DNA of 64,000 bases from Cellulophaga lytica DSM 7489 (GTDB lineage: Bacteria; Bacteroidota; Bacteroidia; Flavobacteriales; Flavobacteriaceae): positions 3,518,501-3,582,500 of the forward strand of contig NC_015167.1 of assembly GCF_000190595.1 (NCBI RefSeq). The letters are read 5' to 3'. The position numbers and the translations under genes are program-made. Each line of letters opens with the position of its first letter. Positions within the stretch are counted from its first letter, which is position 1. The notes below the pieces were generated by a model. It searched no databases and was not told the origin of the DNA. It saw nothing but the letters and a program-made list of their open reading frames with translations. Shown piece by piece: positions 47,699-56,344 of the stretch.

Positions 47699-49759
47699 AT
47701 GAAAAGTCAAGTTTCATTTACTCACAAAATCTGTTTACTAGTTTTAGTATCTATTTTACTAAGCATACAAACATTAACAGCACAAGAGGCTACAGTTTCA
47801 GAAAATAGTTCAAACAATTCTTATCACAATCAATTGTTTTTTAATAGATTTTTAATAAATCCTACCTTTTCTTTGGTAAGAGAAAACAAATCTTACTTAA
47901 ACATTTTACACAGAAACCAGTACGCTACTTTTGATGATAATGTACAAAACTATTTTGTAGGTTTTAGTAGTAAAATTAACGACAATGCCGCTTTTGGTAT
48001 TGGTATTTACAGCCAGTGGGCAGGTGTTGTACAAGAGTTTGGTTTTAATGCAAACTATGCTACAGCAGTACAGTTAAGTGAAAAAAGTAAACTTACTTTT
48101 GGTGCTAACGTAACTTACTTTAACGAAGGTTTAGATAAAAACAGAGTTATTGCAGATGATAACGATTTACAGTTAATAGATGCAAAAAAGGAAAGTAAAT
48201 TAGCTATACAACCAGCTATTACACTATCTGTTGGTAGGTTTGATGTTGGTATCTACGCTAAAGATTTGGTAAAATACAACCAAACAACAAATGCTTTTTC
48301 TACTAATTTTAATGACAGAAGTGTTAAAGCATCATTACAGTACACACAACCGTTTAGCGCTACTAGAGGTTTATTTGCAGAAGGTAGGTTTATGCCACTT
48401 GTACAGGTTGGTAAAAATGAAAACGGAGGAATATCTTATGTAGGTTCTATGTTATTAGATTTACCTAAGTACGGATGGTTACAATCTACTATAGATAATG
48501 AGCACGGTATTTCTATGGGACTTGGTTTTAACTTAAACAACAAAATGTCTTTAGGTTATTTGTTAGAAAAAGATGTAATGAACAAGGAAACAGACTTAGG
48601 CTGGAACCACGAGTTATCTTTAGCATATACATTTAAAAATAACGGTCCTGCTTTTGCTACAAATGATAAGCAAGAGTCTTATGATAGTAAAGTAGATAAT
48701 ATTATTAAAAACTATGAGGAGCAAATTTTAGCCCTTATGGAAGATCAAAAAAGAGATAAAGAAAGAATTGTTGCTTTAGAAAGCGGAAAAGATGCTACTA
48801 AAATGGCTATTTCTAACAAAAAAAGAGAAAATGAGATTTTAGCACTAATTACAAAACAAAATAGTTTAAAAAGAAATAAAAAAAATACACCAGAAGCTAA
48901 AAACACAACTAGTACAGTTAATAACAGTACACCTACAACAAAAAGCACGCAAAATGCATATGCTGGTACTGTAAAAACTGTTGGTCCTAAAAACGCAGTG
49001 CAAGACAAGTTTAACACAATGGTTAAAAACTTTGAGTCTCAAAGCGTAACATTAAACAGTAAAAAAAGAAAAAACAACCGTAAAAACAAAAAAGCTGCTA
49101 AATCTAAAGCTGTTACAGAAACAACAGTACAAGAAGATGAGAACTCTTTAGCTTACCAAAACAGATTAATATTAGATGAGCTTATTTTAAGACAAGATTC
49201 TATTGAAAATGCACGTAGCGCAGAATTAGAAAAAAAGTTTGAAACTATTGTACGTATTTTAAGAAACGATATTAAGCAAAACATACAAACTACAGCACAA
49301 CAGGTTAATACTATACCAAACAATGCTGTAGCTGCTAAAACAACTAAAAAGGTTACTTATAAGTTAGATGCAGATAAAACAACTACAACTAACACAGTTG
49401 CTGCTAAAACTGATAACAAAAAATTTAAAGAAATTCCTTTAAAAGTAGTAAACCAGTCTGATATGGATGGTGTTAAGTCTGGATACTACGTAATTGCAAA
49501 TGTTTACAAAACTAAAAAGTATTTAGATGCTTTTATGACAAAACTTAAAAAGCAAAACATTGATGCAAAACAATTTTACAATAAAGAAAATGATCTTTAC
49601 TATGTATACATAGCAGATTACAACTATATGGAAGAAGCAGAAGACGCTTACGCATCTAACCTTAACGGTAAATACCAAGATGAAAAATGGATTTTAAAAG
49701 TAGACAAACCTACTTATTCTGCATCTACAGCAACAGCTGCAAATATATATGAAGATTAA
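47699..49759 (+). CDS. PorP/SprF-family outer-membrane protein with C-terminal SPOR-like domain
   Basis: A 686 aa protein. Signal peptide to about residue 29 (SIQTLTAQ). Residues ~40-320 match the PorP/SprF barrel pattern (NQLFFNRFLINPTFSLVREN, LHRNQYATFDD, NDNAAFGIGIYSQWAGV, GISMGLGFNLNNKMSLGYL). A charged coiled-coil and Lys/Asn/Thr-rich linker covers ~330-590. Residues ~600-675 (KSGYYVIANVYKTKKYLDAF, YYVYIADYNYMEEAEDAY) resemble a SPOR-type peptidoglycan-binding domain. SprF-type proteins assist T9SS export or attachment of partner adhesins. The added SPOR-like domain suggests anchoring to the cell wall. No adhesin gene lies next to it here. A strong terminator follows. Confidence 0.85.
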   Translation: MKSQVSFTHKICLLVLVSILLSIQTLTAQEATVSENSSNNSYHNQLFFNRFLINPTFSLVRENKSYLNILHRNQYATFDDNVQNYFVGFSSKINDNAAFGIGIYSQWAGVVQEFGFNANYATAVQLSEKSKLTFGANVTYFNEGLDKNRVIADDNDLQLIDAKKESKLAIQPAITLSVGRFDVGIYAKDLVKYNQTTNAFSTNFNDRSVKASLQYTQPFSATRGLFAEGRFMPLVQVGKNENGGISYVGSMLLDLPKYGWLQSTIDNEHGISMGLGFNLNNKMSLGYLLEKDVMNKETDLGWNHELSLAYTFKNNGPAFATNDKQESYDSKVDNIIKNYEEQILALMEDQKRDKERIVALESGKDATKMAISNKKRENEILALITKQNSLKRNKKNTPEAKNTTSTVNNSTPTTKSTQNAYAGTVKTVGPKNAVQDKFNTMVKNFESQSVTLNSKKRKNNRKNKKAAKSKAVTETTVQEDENSLAYQNRLILDELILRQDSIENARSAELEKKFETIVRILRNDIKQNIQTTAQQVNTIPNNAVAAKTTKKVTYKLDADKTTTTNTVAAKTDNKKFKEIPLKVVNQSDMDGVKSGYYVIANVYKTKKYLDAFMTKLKKQNIDAKQFYNKENDLYYVYIADYNYMEEAEDAYASNLNGKYQDEKWILKVDKPTYSASTATAANIYED

Positions 49760-49836
49760 TACAATATAAGTTGACTCTCCCTAGAGTATAAATTGGGTTA
49801 TTTTATAAGTGAAAATTACGCATCGGGGGTTGCGGG

Positions 49837-49896
49837 TAGTCCTAAAAGACAAAGTATATAACGTTCTTATACTTGTCTTTTGGACTATTTTTTTTT
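49837..49896 (+). terminator. Terminator after the PorP/SprF-SPOR gene
   Basis: Arms 49837-49857 and 49868-49887 form a ~19-bp stem with two single-base bulges, followed by nine T. It closes the PD40-PorP/SprF unit. Confidence 0.85.
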
Positions 49897-50640
49897 ACAA
49901 AAAAGTGTAGTTCATCTAAAAAATTACTTTAGAACCATTCTAAATAATAAGTTAAAATTTTAACACTTTATCGATTAGGCCTTTTATAATATACGGTTAA
50001 AAGCATTAAAGTAACGACGAAATACACACTAACCCATTTTAAACCAGAAATTACCTACTTTTTAAATTTTGTCAAATAACGCAAAAGTCATATCTTTAGT
50101 ATAGAGAAACAAATAAATAGTATAGAACCTATTTAATTACGTAAATCTTTTCTATTAAAATGAACGTTAAGAAAAGAGTTACATTTTTAAAATATAGTAT
50201 TTATTTACTCTAAAAAATAGATTTTAGAAACTTGTAAAAAGGTTTCTTTCACCCCCAAAAACCCAAATTATATGAAGCTTTTTTACATTACAAAAAGTAA
50301 CCAAAAACAAACCTACAAAACCTGCGATCAGCAGTCATTTTTTCACCTACAAAAAAATGATAATCTACGCTGTAAACGGTATAATAATCTCTGTATTTAA
50401 TTTTTTGATAGTACTAGAAAGCTATAGTTTATAGTAGGTATTATAACTAAAATTAAAATAAAGAGTACCCCTACCCTTTTAATTTTAATTATAATTTCTG
50501 ACTAATAAATTGCACTTAATTATTGTAAAAAATAAGTTAAGACTGGATTTCTATTTTCTATTTTAAAATTAAATACAACCCCAAATTTCACTTATAAACT
50601 TAACCTGTATGCTATTATAGTATGCAAAAACCCCCAACTT
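49897..50640. other. Intergenic region before the LuxR-type regulator
   Basis: About 740 AT-rich bases. They contain a possible 42-codon small gene (50272) and C-rich strings at 50249-50263 and 50631-50635. No tRNA or strong hairpin was seen. Confidence 0.5.
50272..50400 (+). CDS. Possible small protein of 42 aa
   Basis: ATG at 50272 to TAA at 50400. The product begins MKLFYITKSNQKQTYKTC and has three Cys residues. It has the same C-rich leader (CACCCCCAAAAACCC, 9 bases or more upstream) as the genes around it. There is no recognisable family, and it could be chance. Confidence 0.3.
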   Translation: MKLFYITKSNQKQTYKTCDQQSFFHLQKNDNLRCKRYNNLCI

Positions 50641-51270
50641 ATGCAAACAAAAAATTTAAATGTTATTGTAATAGATAACGATCCGCTGTTTAAAAAAACG
50701 TACAAACATTATTTTAGTCTATACTCAGACTACAACTTAATTGGTATTTATGGTTCTGCAAAAGAAGCCCTAAGGTCTTCTACTACAGTAGCACCAGATA
50801 TTATTATCACAGATATTCCAGAAGAAGAATTTGGTGGTATAGATGTATTAATTAAATTTAAAAAGAAAGCTGTAAACGCAAAAATTATTATTGTTAGTGA
50901 ACAAAATGATTTTACACTAATTAAAAAAGCATTTAAAAACGGTGCAAACGGTTATTTAACCAAACCTTTAACAGAAATGAGACTGTATGATGCACTAAAC
51001 TCTATTAAAATTGATGGTGCAGCAATTAGTAATGATATTGCTAAGCAAGTTATATCAATGTTTCAAAGAAAGTCTTTTAATGAGTTTTCTAAAAGAGAAA
51101 ATGAAATTATTGACCTTTTATTTGAAGGAGAAACCTACAAAACTATTGCAGAAAAACTATTTGTTACTGCAAGTGCTGTTAACTTTCATATACAAAATAT
51201 ATATTTAAAACTTAACGTAAACTCTAAGTCTGAAGCACTGGACAAGCTTAGACAGTTAGATTGTGCTTAA
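50641..51270 (+). CDS. LuxR/NarL-type response regulator
   Basis: A 209 aa DNA-binding regulator. The receiver has Asp12 and Asp14 in IDNDPL, phosphoacceptor Asp58 in IIITDIP, Ser86 and Lys108 in LTKPL. The LuxR-type helix-turn-helix spans residues ~145-205 (SKRENEIIDLLFEGETYKTI, ASAVNFHIQNIYLKLNVNSK). No kinase gene adjoins it; the HisKA_2 kinase 5 kb upstream already has its own receiver, so the cognate kinase is unknown. It may regulate the PD40-PorP/SprF unit, with which it shares a C-rich leader. Confidence 0.9.
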   Translation: MQTKNLNVIVIDNDPLFKKTYKHYFSLYSDYNLIGIYGSAKEALRSSTTVAPDIIITDIPEEEFGGIDVLIKFKKKAVNAKIIIVSEQNDFTLIKKAFKNGANGYLTKPLTEMRLYDALNSIKIDGAAISNDIAKQVISMFQRKSFNEFSKRENEIIDLLFEGETYKTIAEKLFVTASAVNFHIQNIYLKLNVNSKSEALDKLRQLDCA

Positions 51271-51372
51271 AGCAAAACAGTATAGCAAAAACAAACAAAA
51301 CCTACTTATGCTTTTGCTTATACTAAAATTTAAATAGTGTAAACTATTTATGTAGATTGTCCATATTTTACC

Positions 51373-51418
51373 ATAAGACCCTTGAAATTGTTGATTTTTT
51401 CAGGGGTTTTATATTTTT
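51373..51418 (+). terminator. Terminator after the LuxR-type regulator
   Basis: Arms 51373-51387 and 51398-51412 form a 15-bp stem with two G-U pairs, followed by a T run. It touches the stop codon of the convergent gene. Confidence 0.8.
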
Positions 51419-52157
51419 AGTCTGTAAAAATTGTTTCTCCTTTTACCAACCAGGCAATTCCAAAGCACTCTATTGCTATGGTTTCCATCCAAAAGGTAAT
51501 GTGGTTTTGGTAATATACATCTTCTGGTATTACTTTTAGTAAGCCAAGCATTATTACAAGCAAAGCACAAAACATAATTGCACCTGTTATTTTATAAATT
51601 GTATTTCGCTGTTTTTTTTCTTTTGTTCGTTCTGCTTTTGGCTTATCTGACCTTGTAAAAACAAAAAGCGACATATAATTTAGGCTCAATAAAAATATAG
51701 CAGCAGCTATGTAATGAAAACGTACCCGCCAAGTATTATCTTGTATATAAGTTACACTATAGGCTGCATCTGCATCACAACAGGTAATAGCTATATTATC
51801 TGTAGGGAATAATAATAGTAGAATAGCAAAAACACCTGCAACAAAAGAAATGTAAAAATCTATAGGCTCTCTGCCCTTATACACCATTAAAAATATTGCC
51901 ATTATACTCACAACTATAATAAATATAGGGTTTGCGCGTGTGTAGTAATAATGGCTAATAGACTCTAAAGTACTTGTGTGTTCTGCTGTTACCCATAAAA
52001 AAGCAAACAATAAAATAGGCAAAGCTATACCTAAAACTCCTATTAATCTTCGCAGAGTTTGCGTGTTTGTTAACCAAATATCATCATCTCTCCTATAATC
52101 TAAATGTAACATTTTCTGCATTTTAGAAGTAGACTCTTGCTTGTTTTTTTGCTTCAT
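51417..52157 (-). CDS. Inner-membrane protein of unknown function
   Basis: A 246 aa protein with about six hydrophobic segments (LIGVLGIALPILLFAFLWV, IFIIVVSIMAIFLMV, FYISFVAGVFAILLLLF, YIAAAIFLLSLNYMSLFVF, GAIMFCALLVIMLGLL). It carries a periplasmic or loop CCDADAAYSV stretch. The pattern resembles DUF998-like proteins, but I am not sure. It lies 11 bases after the DUF3307 gene and is probably the last gene of that operon. Confidence 0.7.
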   Translation of the reverse strand: MKQKNKQESTSKMQKMLHLDYRRDDDIWLTNTQTLRRLIGVLGIALPILLFAFLWVTAEHTSTLESISHYYYTRANPIFIIVVSIMAIFLMVYKGREPIDFYISFVAGVFAILLLLFPTDNIAITCCDADAAYSVTYIQDNTWRVRFHYIAAAIFLLSLNYMSLFVFTRSDKPKAERTKEKKQRNTIYKITGAIMFCALLVIMLGLLKVIPEDVYYQNHITFWMETIAIECFGIAWLVKGETIFTD

Positions 52158-52168
52158 AACAAATTTAA

Positions 52169-52885
52169 TTATGGCAATTGTTGTAACATAAACTTATAGC
52201 CTAAGGCTATTAAAATGGCTAAACCAAAACTTATTAAGGTACCAATAAGTATGTATTCTGTTAATTTACGGTCGTTTGCTTTAGATAAATCTCCAAACCT
52301 AAAAACAGATTTTGCTGTTAATAAAAAGCCAATACCACTCCACTGCCCTAGTACTATAAACATAAAAATAAACAAGCGCTCTAAAACACCTATATATGCA
52401 CCTGCGTTTTTAAGTGATTTTTTAGATTCGTCTTCTAATTTCCATTTAGATATTATTACTTTCATAAGAATAGCAGATACATTTGTTAGTAAAAAAATTG
52501 CTATTAAAAATAATATTACATTAGGAGCTGTTAGGTAAGCTAAGTTTAAACTATAACCTGTATAAGTAGTAGCTACAATTACTAACACTAATAAATGTAG
52601 CAATTGATCTAGAAAAAATAAGACTCTAGCATTACCATCATTTTGTAATATTAATTTTGCTAAGTCTATTAAATAATGTGTAATTACAATAGTAGCAATA
52701 CCAATAAAGTAATTTGTATTAAATTCTAAAACTACCATTAAGGCTAGTAAGTGTATAACTATATGCCAGTACAAGTAAGCCGACTTTTGTTTTTTCTCTA
52801 GCTTGTCTTTTATCCATTTATTTGGTTGCAACACAAAATCACCCAAAATATGAGCTAAAAGCAACTTTAATGTAAGTACTAACAT
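52169..52885 (-). CDS. DUF3307 membrane protein
   Basis: A 238 aa membrane protein. The N-terminus LLLAHILGDFVLQPNKWIKD followed by HIVIHLLALMVV and HYLIDLAKL is the DUF3307 signature. The His and Asp residues in HILGDF and HYLIDL are the conserved ones. The family commonly sits next to SatD-like regulators, as here. Its function is unknown. It overlaps the end of the SatD-like gene by seven bases, so translation is coupled. Confidence 0.9.
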   Translation of the reverse strand: MLVLTLKLLLAHILGDFVLQPNKWIKDKLEKKQKSAYLYWHIVIHLLALMVVLEFNTNYFIGIATIVITHYLIDLAKLILQNDGNARVLFFLDQLLHLLVLVIVATTYTGYSLNLAYLTAPNVILFLIAIFLLTNVSAILMKVIISKWKLEDESKKSLKNAGAYIGVLERLFIFMFIVLGQWSGIGFLLTAKSVFRFGDLSKANDRKLTEYILIGTLISFGLAILIALGYKFMLQQLP

Positions 52886-53481
52886 AGTTTTTTTATTTGT
52901 GTGTTATAGTAATCTAATATTTTTAAAATTTCATCAAAACCAGCTTTTTTTAAACTAGTACTAATATTGCTTTGCTTTTTGTCTAACCTATCTGCTAACT
53001 CTTTTTGCGTTACACTGGTATCTTTTAAGCTTTCTTTTATTAAAAGTGCATAATTAGGTGTCCAATTATTTATAGTAAGCTCCAATACATCTAACACTAA
53101 ATTTAAAACGATATTAAACTCTTGCCAAGGTGTTTTAATTGCCAAAGTTTGTTTTTTTAGGTCTTCAAAACACTCACCAGAATTTATGTAAGCACTACCA
53201 TTTGCCTCTGTTACCTTTTCTGATGTATAACTTTCTTCTCCTATACCAATTGCCATTCTAACATCTAAAGTCTTAAATTGCTTTAAAACAGTTTTTAATA
53301 CTAAAGCTATTTTTAAAGCTTGTTCTGGTGTTGTTTTTAGCTGAAAACTATCTCCTCTATATATTTCCCAATCTTTTGGATCTGAGCCTATTTTTTTCAA
53401 CTCAGACTTAAGCTCTGGTAACCAAACACCTACATCTTCTGCTCTAGAATTAATAATGTCTCCTGTTATAACTGCTATCAT
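52879..53481 (-). CDS. SatD-like protein with C-terminal helix-turn-helix
   Basis: A 200 aa protein. The N-terminal MIAVITGDIINSR, followed by WEIYRGDSFQL and VRMAIGIGE, is typical of the SatD family; the GDSFQ region resembles nucleotidyl-cyclase-like folds. Residues ~150-190 form a helix-turn-helix (VTQKELADRLDKKQSNISTS). It is probably a regulator that pairs with the DUF3307 protein. An ordered array of ATATG/CATAT half-sites covers its promoter, so autoregulation is likely. Confidence 0.88.
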   Translation of the reverse strand: MIAVITGDIINSRAEDVGVWLPELKSELKKIGSDPKDWEIYRGDSFQLKTTPEQALKIALVLKTVLKQFKTLDVRMAIGIGEESYTSEKVTEANGSAYINSGECFEDLKKQTLAIKTPWQEFNIVLNLVLDVLELTINNWTPNYALLIKESLKDTSVTQKELADRLDKKQSNISTSLKKAGFDEILKILDYYNTQIKKLC

Positions 53482-53495
53482 TTTTTATTTTTCAT

Positions 53496-53526
53496 CAAAT
53501 ATATGCTATTTAACATATAATTGCAA
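53496..53526 (-). promoter_or_regulatory. Promoter of the SatD-DUF3307 operon
   Basis: On the minus strand TTG (53526-53524), a 20-base spacer and TATATTTG (53503-53496) match the flavobacterial TTG-N17-23-TAnnTTTG consensus. Transcription should start near 53490, a few bases before the ATG at 53481. Confidence 0.75.
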
Positions 53527-53574
53527 TTATATGCCATATAACATATAATTTAAAATATATGCGTTTAAACATAT
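53501..53574. promoter_or_regulatory. Triple operator array over the SatD promoter
   Basis: Three copies of ATATG-N8-CATAT lie at 53501-53518, 53529-53546 and 53557-53574, exactly 28 bases apart. The inner halves of copies 1 and 2 also form a perfect 20-bp palindrome at 53514-53533. The first copy overlaps the -7 element and the palindrome covers the -33 element. This is the layout of a repressor site. The binding protein is probably the SatD-like product or another regulator. Confidence 0.75.
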
Positions 53575-53715
53575 AAAAGAGTGTATCAATTTAAAAATAG
53601 ATTTTTTTAACAATATTATATTTACAAAAATAGTAATTAATATAAATGATGAGTCAAATTATAGCATCAACCTAAAATAATTAACTAACAAAAAAGAGAT
53701 ACTCTTTTAAAATAG

Positions 53716-53723
53716 TACTTTTG
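53716..53723 (+). promoter_or_regulatory. -7 element directly before the flavoprotein gene
   Basis: TACTTTTG matches TAnnTTTG and ends four bases before the ATG at 53728. If used, transcription would start at or next to the start codon, giving a leaderless mRNA. No TTG -33 element was seen. Confidence 0.5.
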
Positions 53724-53727
53724 CGGT

Positions 53728-55284
53728 ATGGTAAGAAACATTCAGCTTAGAACTACATTAAAAGAAGAACCAATACAAGGTATTCTAACAAAAAAAGCTG
53801 CTAAATATTTAGGTATTCCTGAAACAGAAATTACGGCTCTAAAAATAGATCGTAAGTCTATAGATGCACGTAAAGCTACCATTTATTTTAATTATAAAGT
53901 TACAGTATACATACAAGAACCTGCACCAGAAAATAGCAACTATACTTTTAACTATAAAGATGTTTCTAATGCTAAAGAAGTGCATATTATAGGTTTTGGT
54001 CCCGCAGGTATGTACGCTGCATTACGTTGTATAGAATTAGGGTATAAACCTATTGTTTTAGAACGTGGTAATAATGTACAAAACAGACGTAGAGATTTAA
54101 AAGCCATTAACCAAGAGCACATTGTAAACCAAGACTCTAATTATTGTTTTGGAGAAGGTGGCGCTGGCACCTATTCTGACGGTAAGTTATATACCAGAAG
54201 CCTTAAACGTGGAGATGTACGCAGAATTTTTGAAAACCTAGTATACCACGGTGCAACAGACCAAATTTTAGTAGATGCACACCCACACATAGGCACCAAC
54301 AAACTTCCAAAGCTGGTACAAAATATTAGAGAAAATATTATAAAGTATGGTGGTGAAGTACATTTTAATACTAAAGTGGTAGATTTTGATATAAAAAATA
54401 ACACTTTAAAAGCTATTATTTTAGAAAATGGAAATGAAATGGCGGTAAATAGTGTAATACTAGCTACCGGACATTCTGCTAGAGATATTTATTATTTACT
54501 ACATAAAAAAGAAATTGCATTACAAGCTAAATCTTTTGCTATGGGTGTACGTGTAGAACATCCGCAACATATAATAGACAGCATACAATACCATTGCAGC
54601 GGACAAAGAGATGAGTTACTACCCGCAGCTGCATACAGCCTTGTAGAACAAGTAAAAGGTAGAGGTGTATACTCATTTTGTATGTGCCCAGGCGGATTTA
54701 TAGTACCTGCTGCAACAGCTCCAGGAGAGGTTGTGGTAAATGGTATGTCTCCATCTAAACGAAATAATTTATATGCAAACTCTGGTATTGTTGTAGAAAT
54801 TAATGTTGATGAAGATATTCCTAAATACAATAAGTTTGGGGTTTTAAAAGGGTTAGAATACCAGAAAGACCTAGAAAAACTAGCTTTTACCGCAGGAGGA
54901 AGAAGTCAAGTTGCACCTGCACAACGATTAACAGATTTTGTAGAAGGAAGATTATCTACAACACTAAATGAAACATCATACCAACCAGGATTAAAATCTG
55001 CTCCACTACACTCTTTATTTCCTAAACTAATTGGAAGTCGTTTACGAGGCGGATTTAAGGCATTTGGAGATAAAATGAATGGGTATTACACCTCTGAAGC
55101 TAATATTATTGGGGTAGAATCTAGAACCTCATCTCCTGTTAATATTCCAAGAACAGAAAAATTAGAACATCCAGAAATTAAAGGTTTATTTCCTTGTGGT
55201 GAAGGCGGTGGCTATGCAGGTGGTATAATTTCTGCTGCTATGGATGGCGAAAGATGTGCAGAAGCAGCAGTTGCAAAAATATAA
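53728..55284 (+). CDS. NAD(P)/FAD-dependent dehydrogenase (COG2509-like)
   Basis: A 518 aa flavoprotein. An N-terminal ~85-residue domain (VRNIQLRTTLKEEPIQGILT ... RKSIDARK) precedes the dinucleotide-binding VHIIGFGPAGMYAAL at ~90-104. Further motifs are VLERGNNVQNRRRD, YCFGEGGAGTYSDGKLYTR, VILATGHSARDIY and the C-terminal FPCGEGGGYAGGIISAAMDG that contacts FAD. The whole is typical of COG2509 'uncharacterised FAD-dependent dehydrogenases'. Substrate unknown; cytoplasmic. It is transcribed alone and divergently from the SatD operon. Confidence 0.9.
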   Translation: MVRNIQLRTTLKEEPIQGILTKKAAKYLGIPETEITALKIDRKSIDARKATIYFNYKVTVYIQEPAPENSNYTFNYKDVSNAKEVHIIGFGPAGMYAALRCIELGYKPIVLERGNNVQNRRRDLKAINQEHIVNQDSNYCFGEGGAGTYSDGKLYTRSLKRGDVRRIFENLVYHGATDQILVDAHPHIGTNKLPKLVQNIRENIIKYGGEVHFNTKVVDFDIKNNTLKAIILENGNEMAVNSVILATGHSARDIYYLLHKKEIALQAKSFAMGVRVEHPQHIIDSIQYHCSGQRDELLPAAAYSLVEQVKGRGVYSFCMCPGGFIVPAATAPGEVVVNGMSPSKRNNLYANSGIVVEINVDEDIPKYNKFGVLKGLEYQKDLEKLAFTAGGRSQVAPAQRLTDFVEGRLSTTLNETSYQPGLKSAPLHSLFPKLIGSRLRGGFKAFGDKMNGYYTSEANIIGVESRTSSPVNIPRTEKLEHPEIKGLFPCGEGGGYAGGIISAAMDGERCAEAAVAKI

Positions 55285-55404
55285 TTTATAGTGACTAAAA
55301 CTAGCCTTTAGCAATAAGCTTTAGGCTATTGTAATATTACATTGTTTTAAATAAACAATACCACAACACAAGACTTAATGCATTTTACTTAGTAGTTCCT
55401 AACT

Positions 55405-55554
55405 TTAGTTGTTCTGTTGCGCTTTTTTTATAATAGCTTTTAAGCGTTCTTTACGTAAAGCTTCTTCTTTTTTCTTCTTATTTATTTTTCTGGCCATTAA
55501 CTTAGAGTGTTTAGCCTTATTTAATGTATTTTTTTCTTTTCCTGTTTTACCCAT
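55405..55554 (-). CDS. Small very basic protein of 49 aa
   Basis: An ATG at 55554 gives MGKTGKEKNTLNKAKHSKLM and ends KKAQQNN at 55405. More than a third of the residues are Lys or Arg. Small basic proteins of this kind occur in Flavobacteria and may bind RNA or ribosomes. It lies alone between two rightward genes. The coding call rests on composition and the clean start and stop. Confidence 0.55.
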   Translation of the reverse strand: MGKTGKEKNTLNKAKHSKLMARKINKKKKEEALRKERLKAIIKKAQQNN

Positions 55555-55675
55555 AACTAGCTCTTTTTTAAACACTTTTATATCAACCTAAAACAAAAAC
55601 TTATCTTTTTTTTACTTTTTTTAAAACCCTACTTCAAATTATCTCGTTAGTATGGCAAGAGTGTATAAGTTTTTA

Positions 55676-55683
55676 TAGCTTTG
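55676..55683 (+). promoter_or_regulatory. -7 element upstream of the His-rich protein
   Basis: TAGCTTTG matches TAnnTTTG about 60 bases before the ATG at 55743. No TTG was seen at -33, so activation or a weak promoter is possible. Confidence 0.45.
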
Positions 55684-55742
55684 GTAGCTGCAAAAATAAC
55701 ACTTAAAAATACAATAGTAACAAAGTTGTTTTAAAGCATATA

Positions 55743-56177
55743 ATGATACGTAGCAAACAATATATATTAAAAATTATAGCAATAAGTATAAGCTTATTGT
55801 ATGTGCTACATCCATTGCAACATCAAATTAAAGATGGTTTACACGCTATTTCTCACGCTATAGACTCCCATACAGTTGCTGTACATACACATAGTCATAC
55901 CTCAACAGCTGGGCATAACCATAGTCATACACACGCTCAAGACCACGAGCATCAAATAATTACATTTATAAACAATCTTTTTAGTGAAGCAGAAAACAAT
56001 TCTAATGATGGCCTTGTACAGCAAGTTAAAATAGATAAACATATTGTAGACACAACTACTTACACTATTAAAAATTATAGTATACTACCCACTAATTATA
56101 TATATACTAGCCCATATAAAACTGCAAAAGGCTACATATTAGCAGCAAAAAAACCACCCAAAAGCCCACTTGTTTAA
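55743..56177 (+). CDS. His-rich envelope protein next to a TonB receptor
   Basis: A 144 aa protein with one N-terminal hydrophobic segment (ILKIIAISISLLYVLHP), probably a signal peptide or membrane anchor. Residues ~40-76 contain about a dozen His with alternating Ser/Thr/Asp/Glu (HTHSHTSTAGHNHSHTHAQD), a likely site for Zn, Ni, Co or Cu. It lies 167 bases before a TonB-dependent receptor on the same strand. A role as periplasmic metal buffer or chaperone for that receptor's substrate is inferred. Confidence 0.75.
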   Translation: MIRSKQYILKIIAISISLLYVLHPLQHQIKDGLHAISHAIDSHTVAVHTHSHTSTAGHNHSHTHAQDHEHQIITFINNLFSEAENNSNDGLVQQVKIDKHIVDTTTYTIKNYSILPTNYIYTSPYKTAKGYILAAKKPPKSPLV

Positions 56178-56344
56178 CACTGCTTATAAACAGCAGACAA
56201 ATTCATAATTATTTTATAAAAGTACTAGTTACTACAGGCTGTTTTATGCCTATAAGTTAGCTATGTATACACATTACTGGTATCCTAAATTTAGAACAAT
56301 ATTACAGTTTTAAACAGGGTACTTTTTACAACAAACTACAACAA

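Noticed and set aside
55285-55345. Hairpin TAGCCT...AGGCTA after the flavoprotein gene as terminator
   Set aside because: The stem is interrupted by mismatches and lacks a T run; too weak to call.
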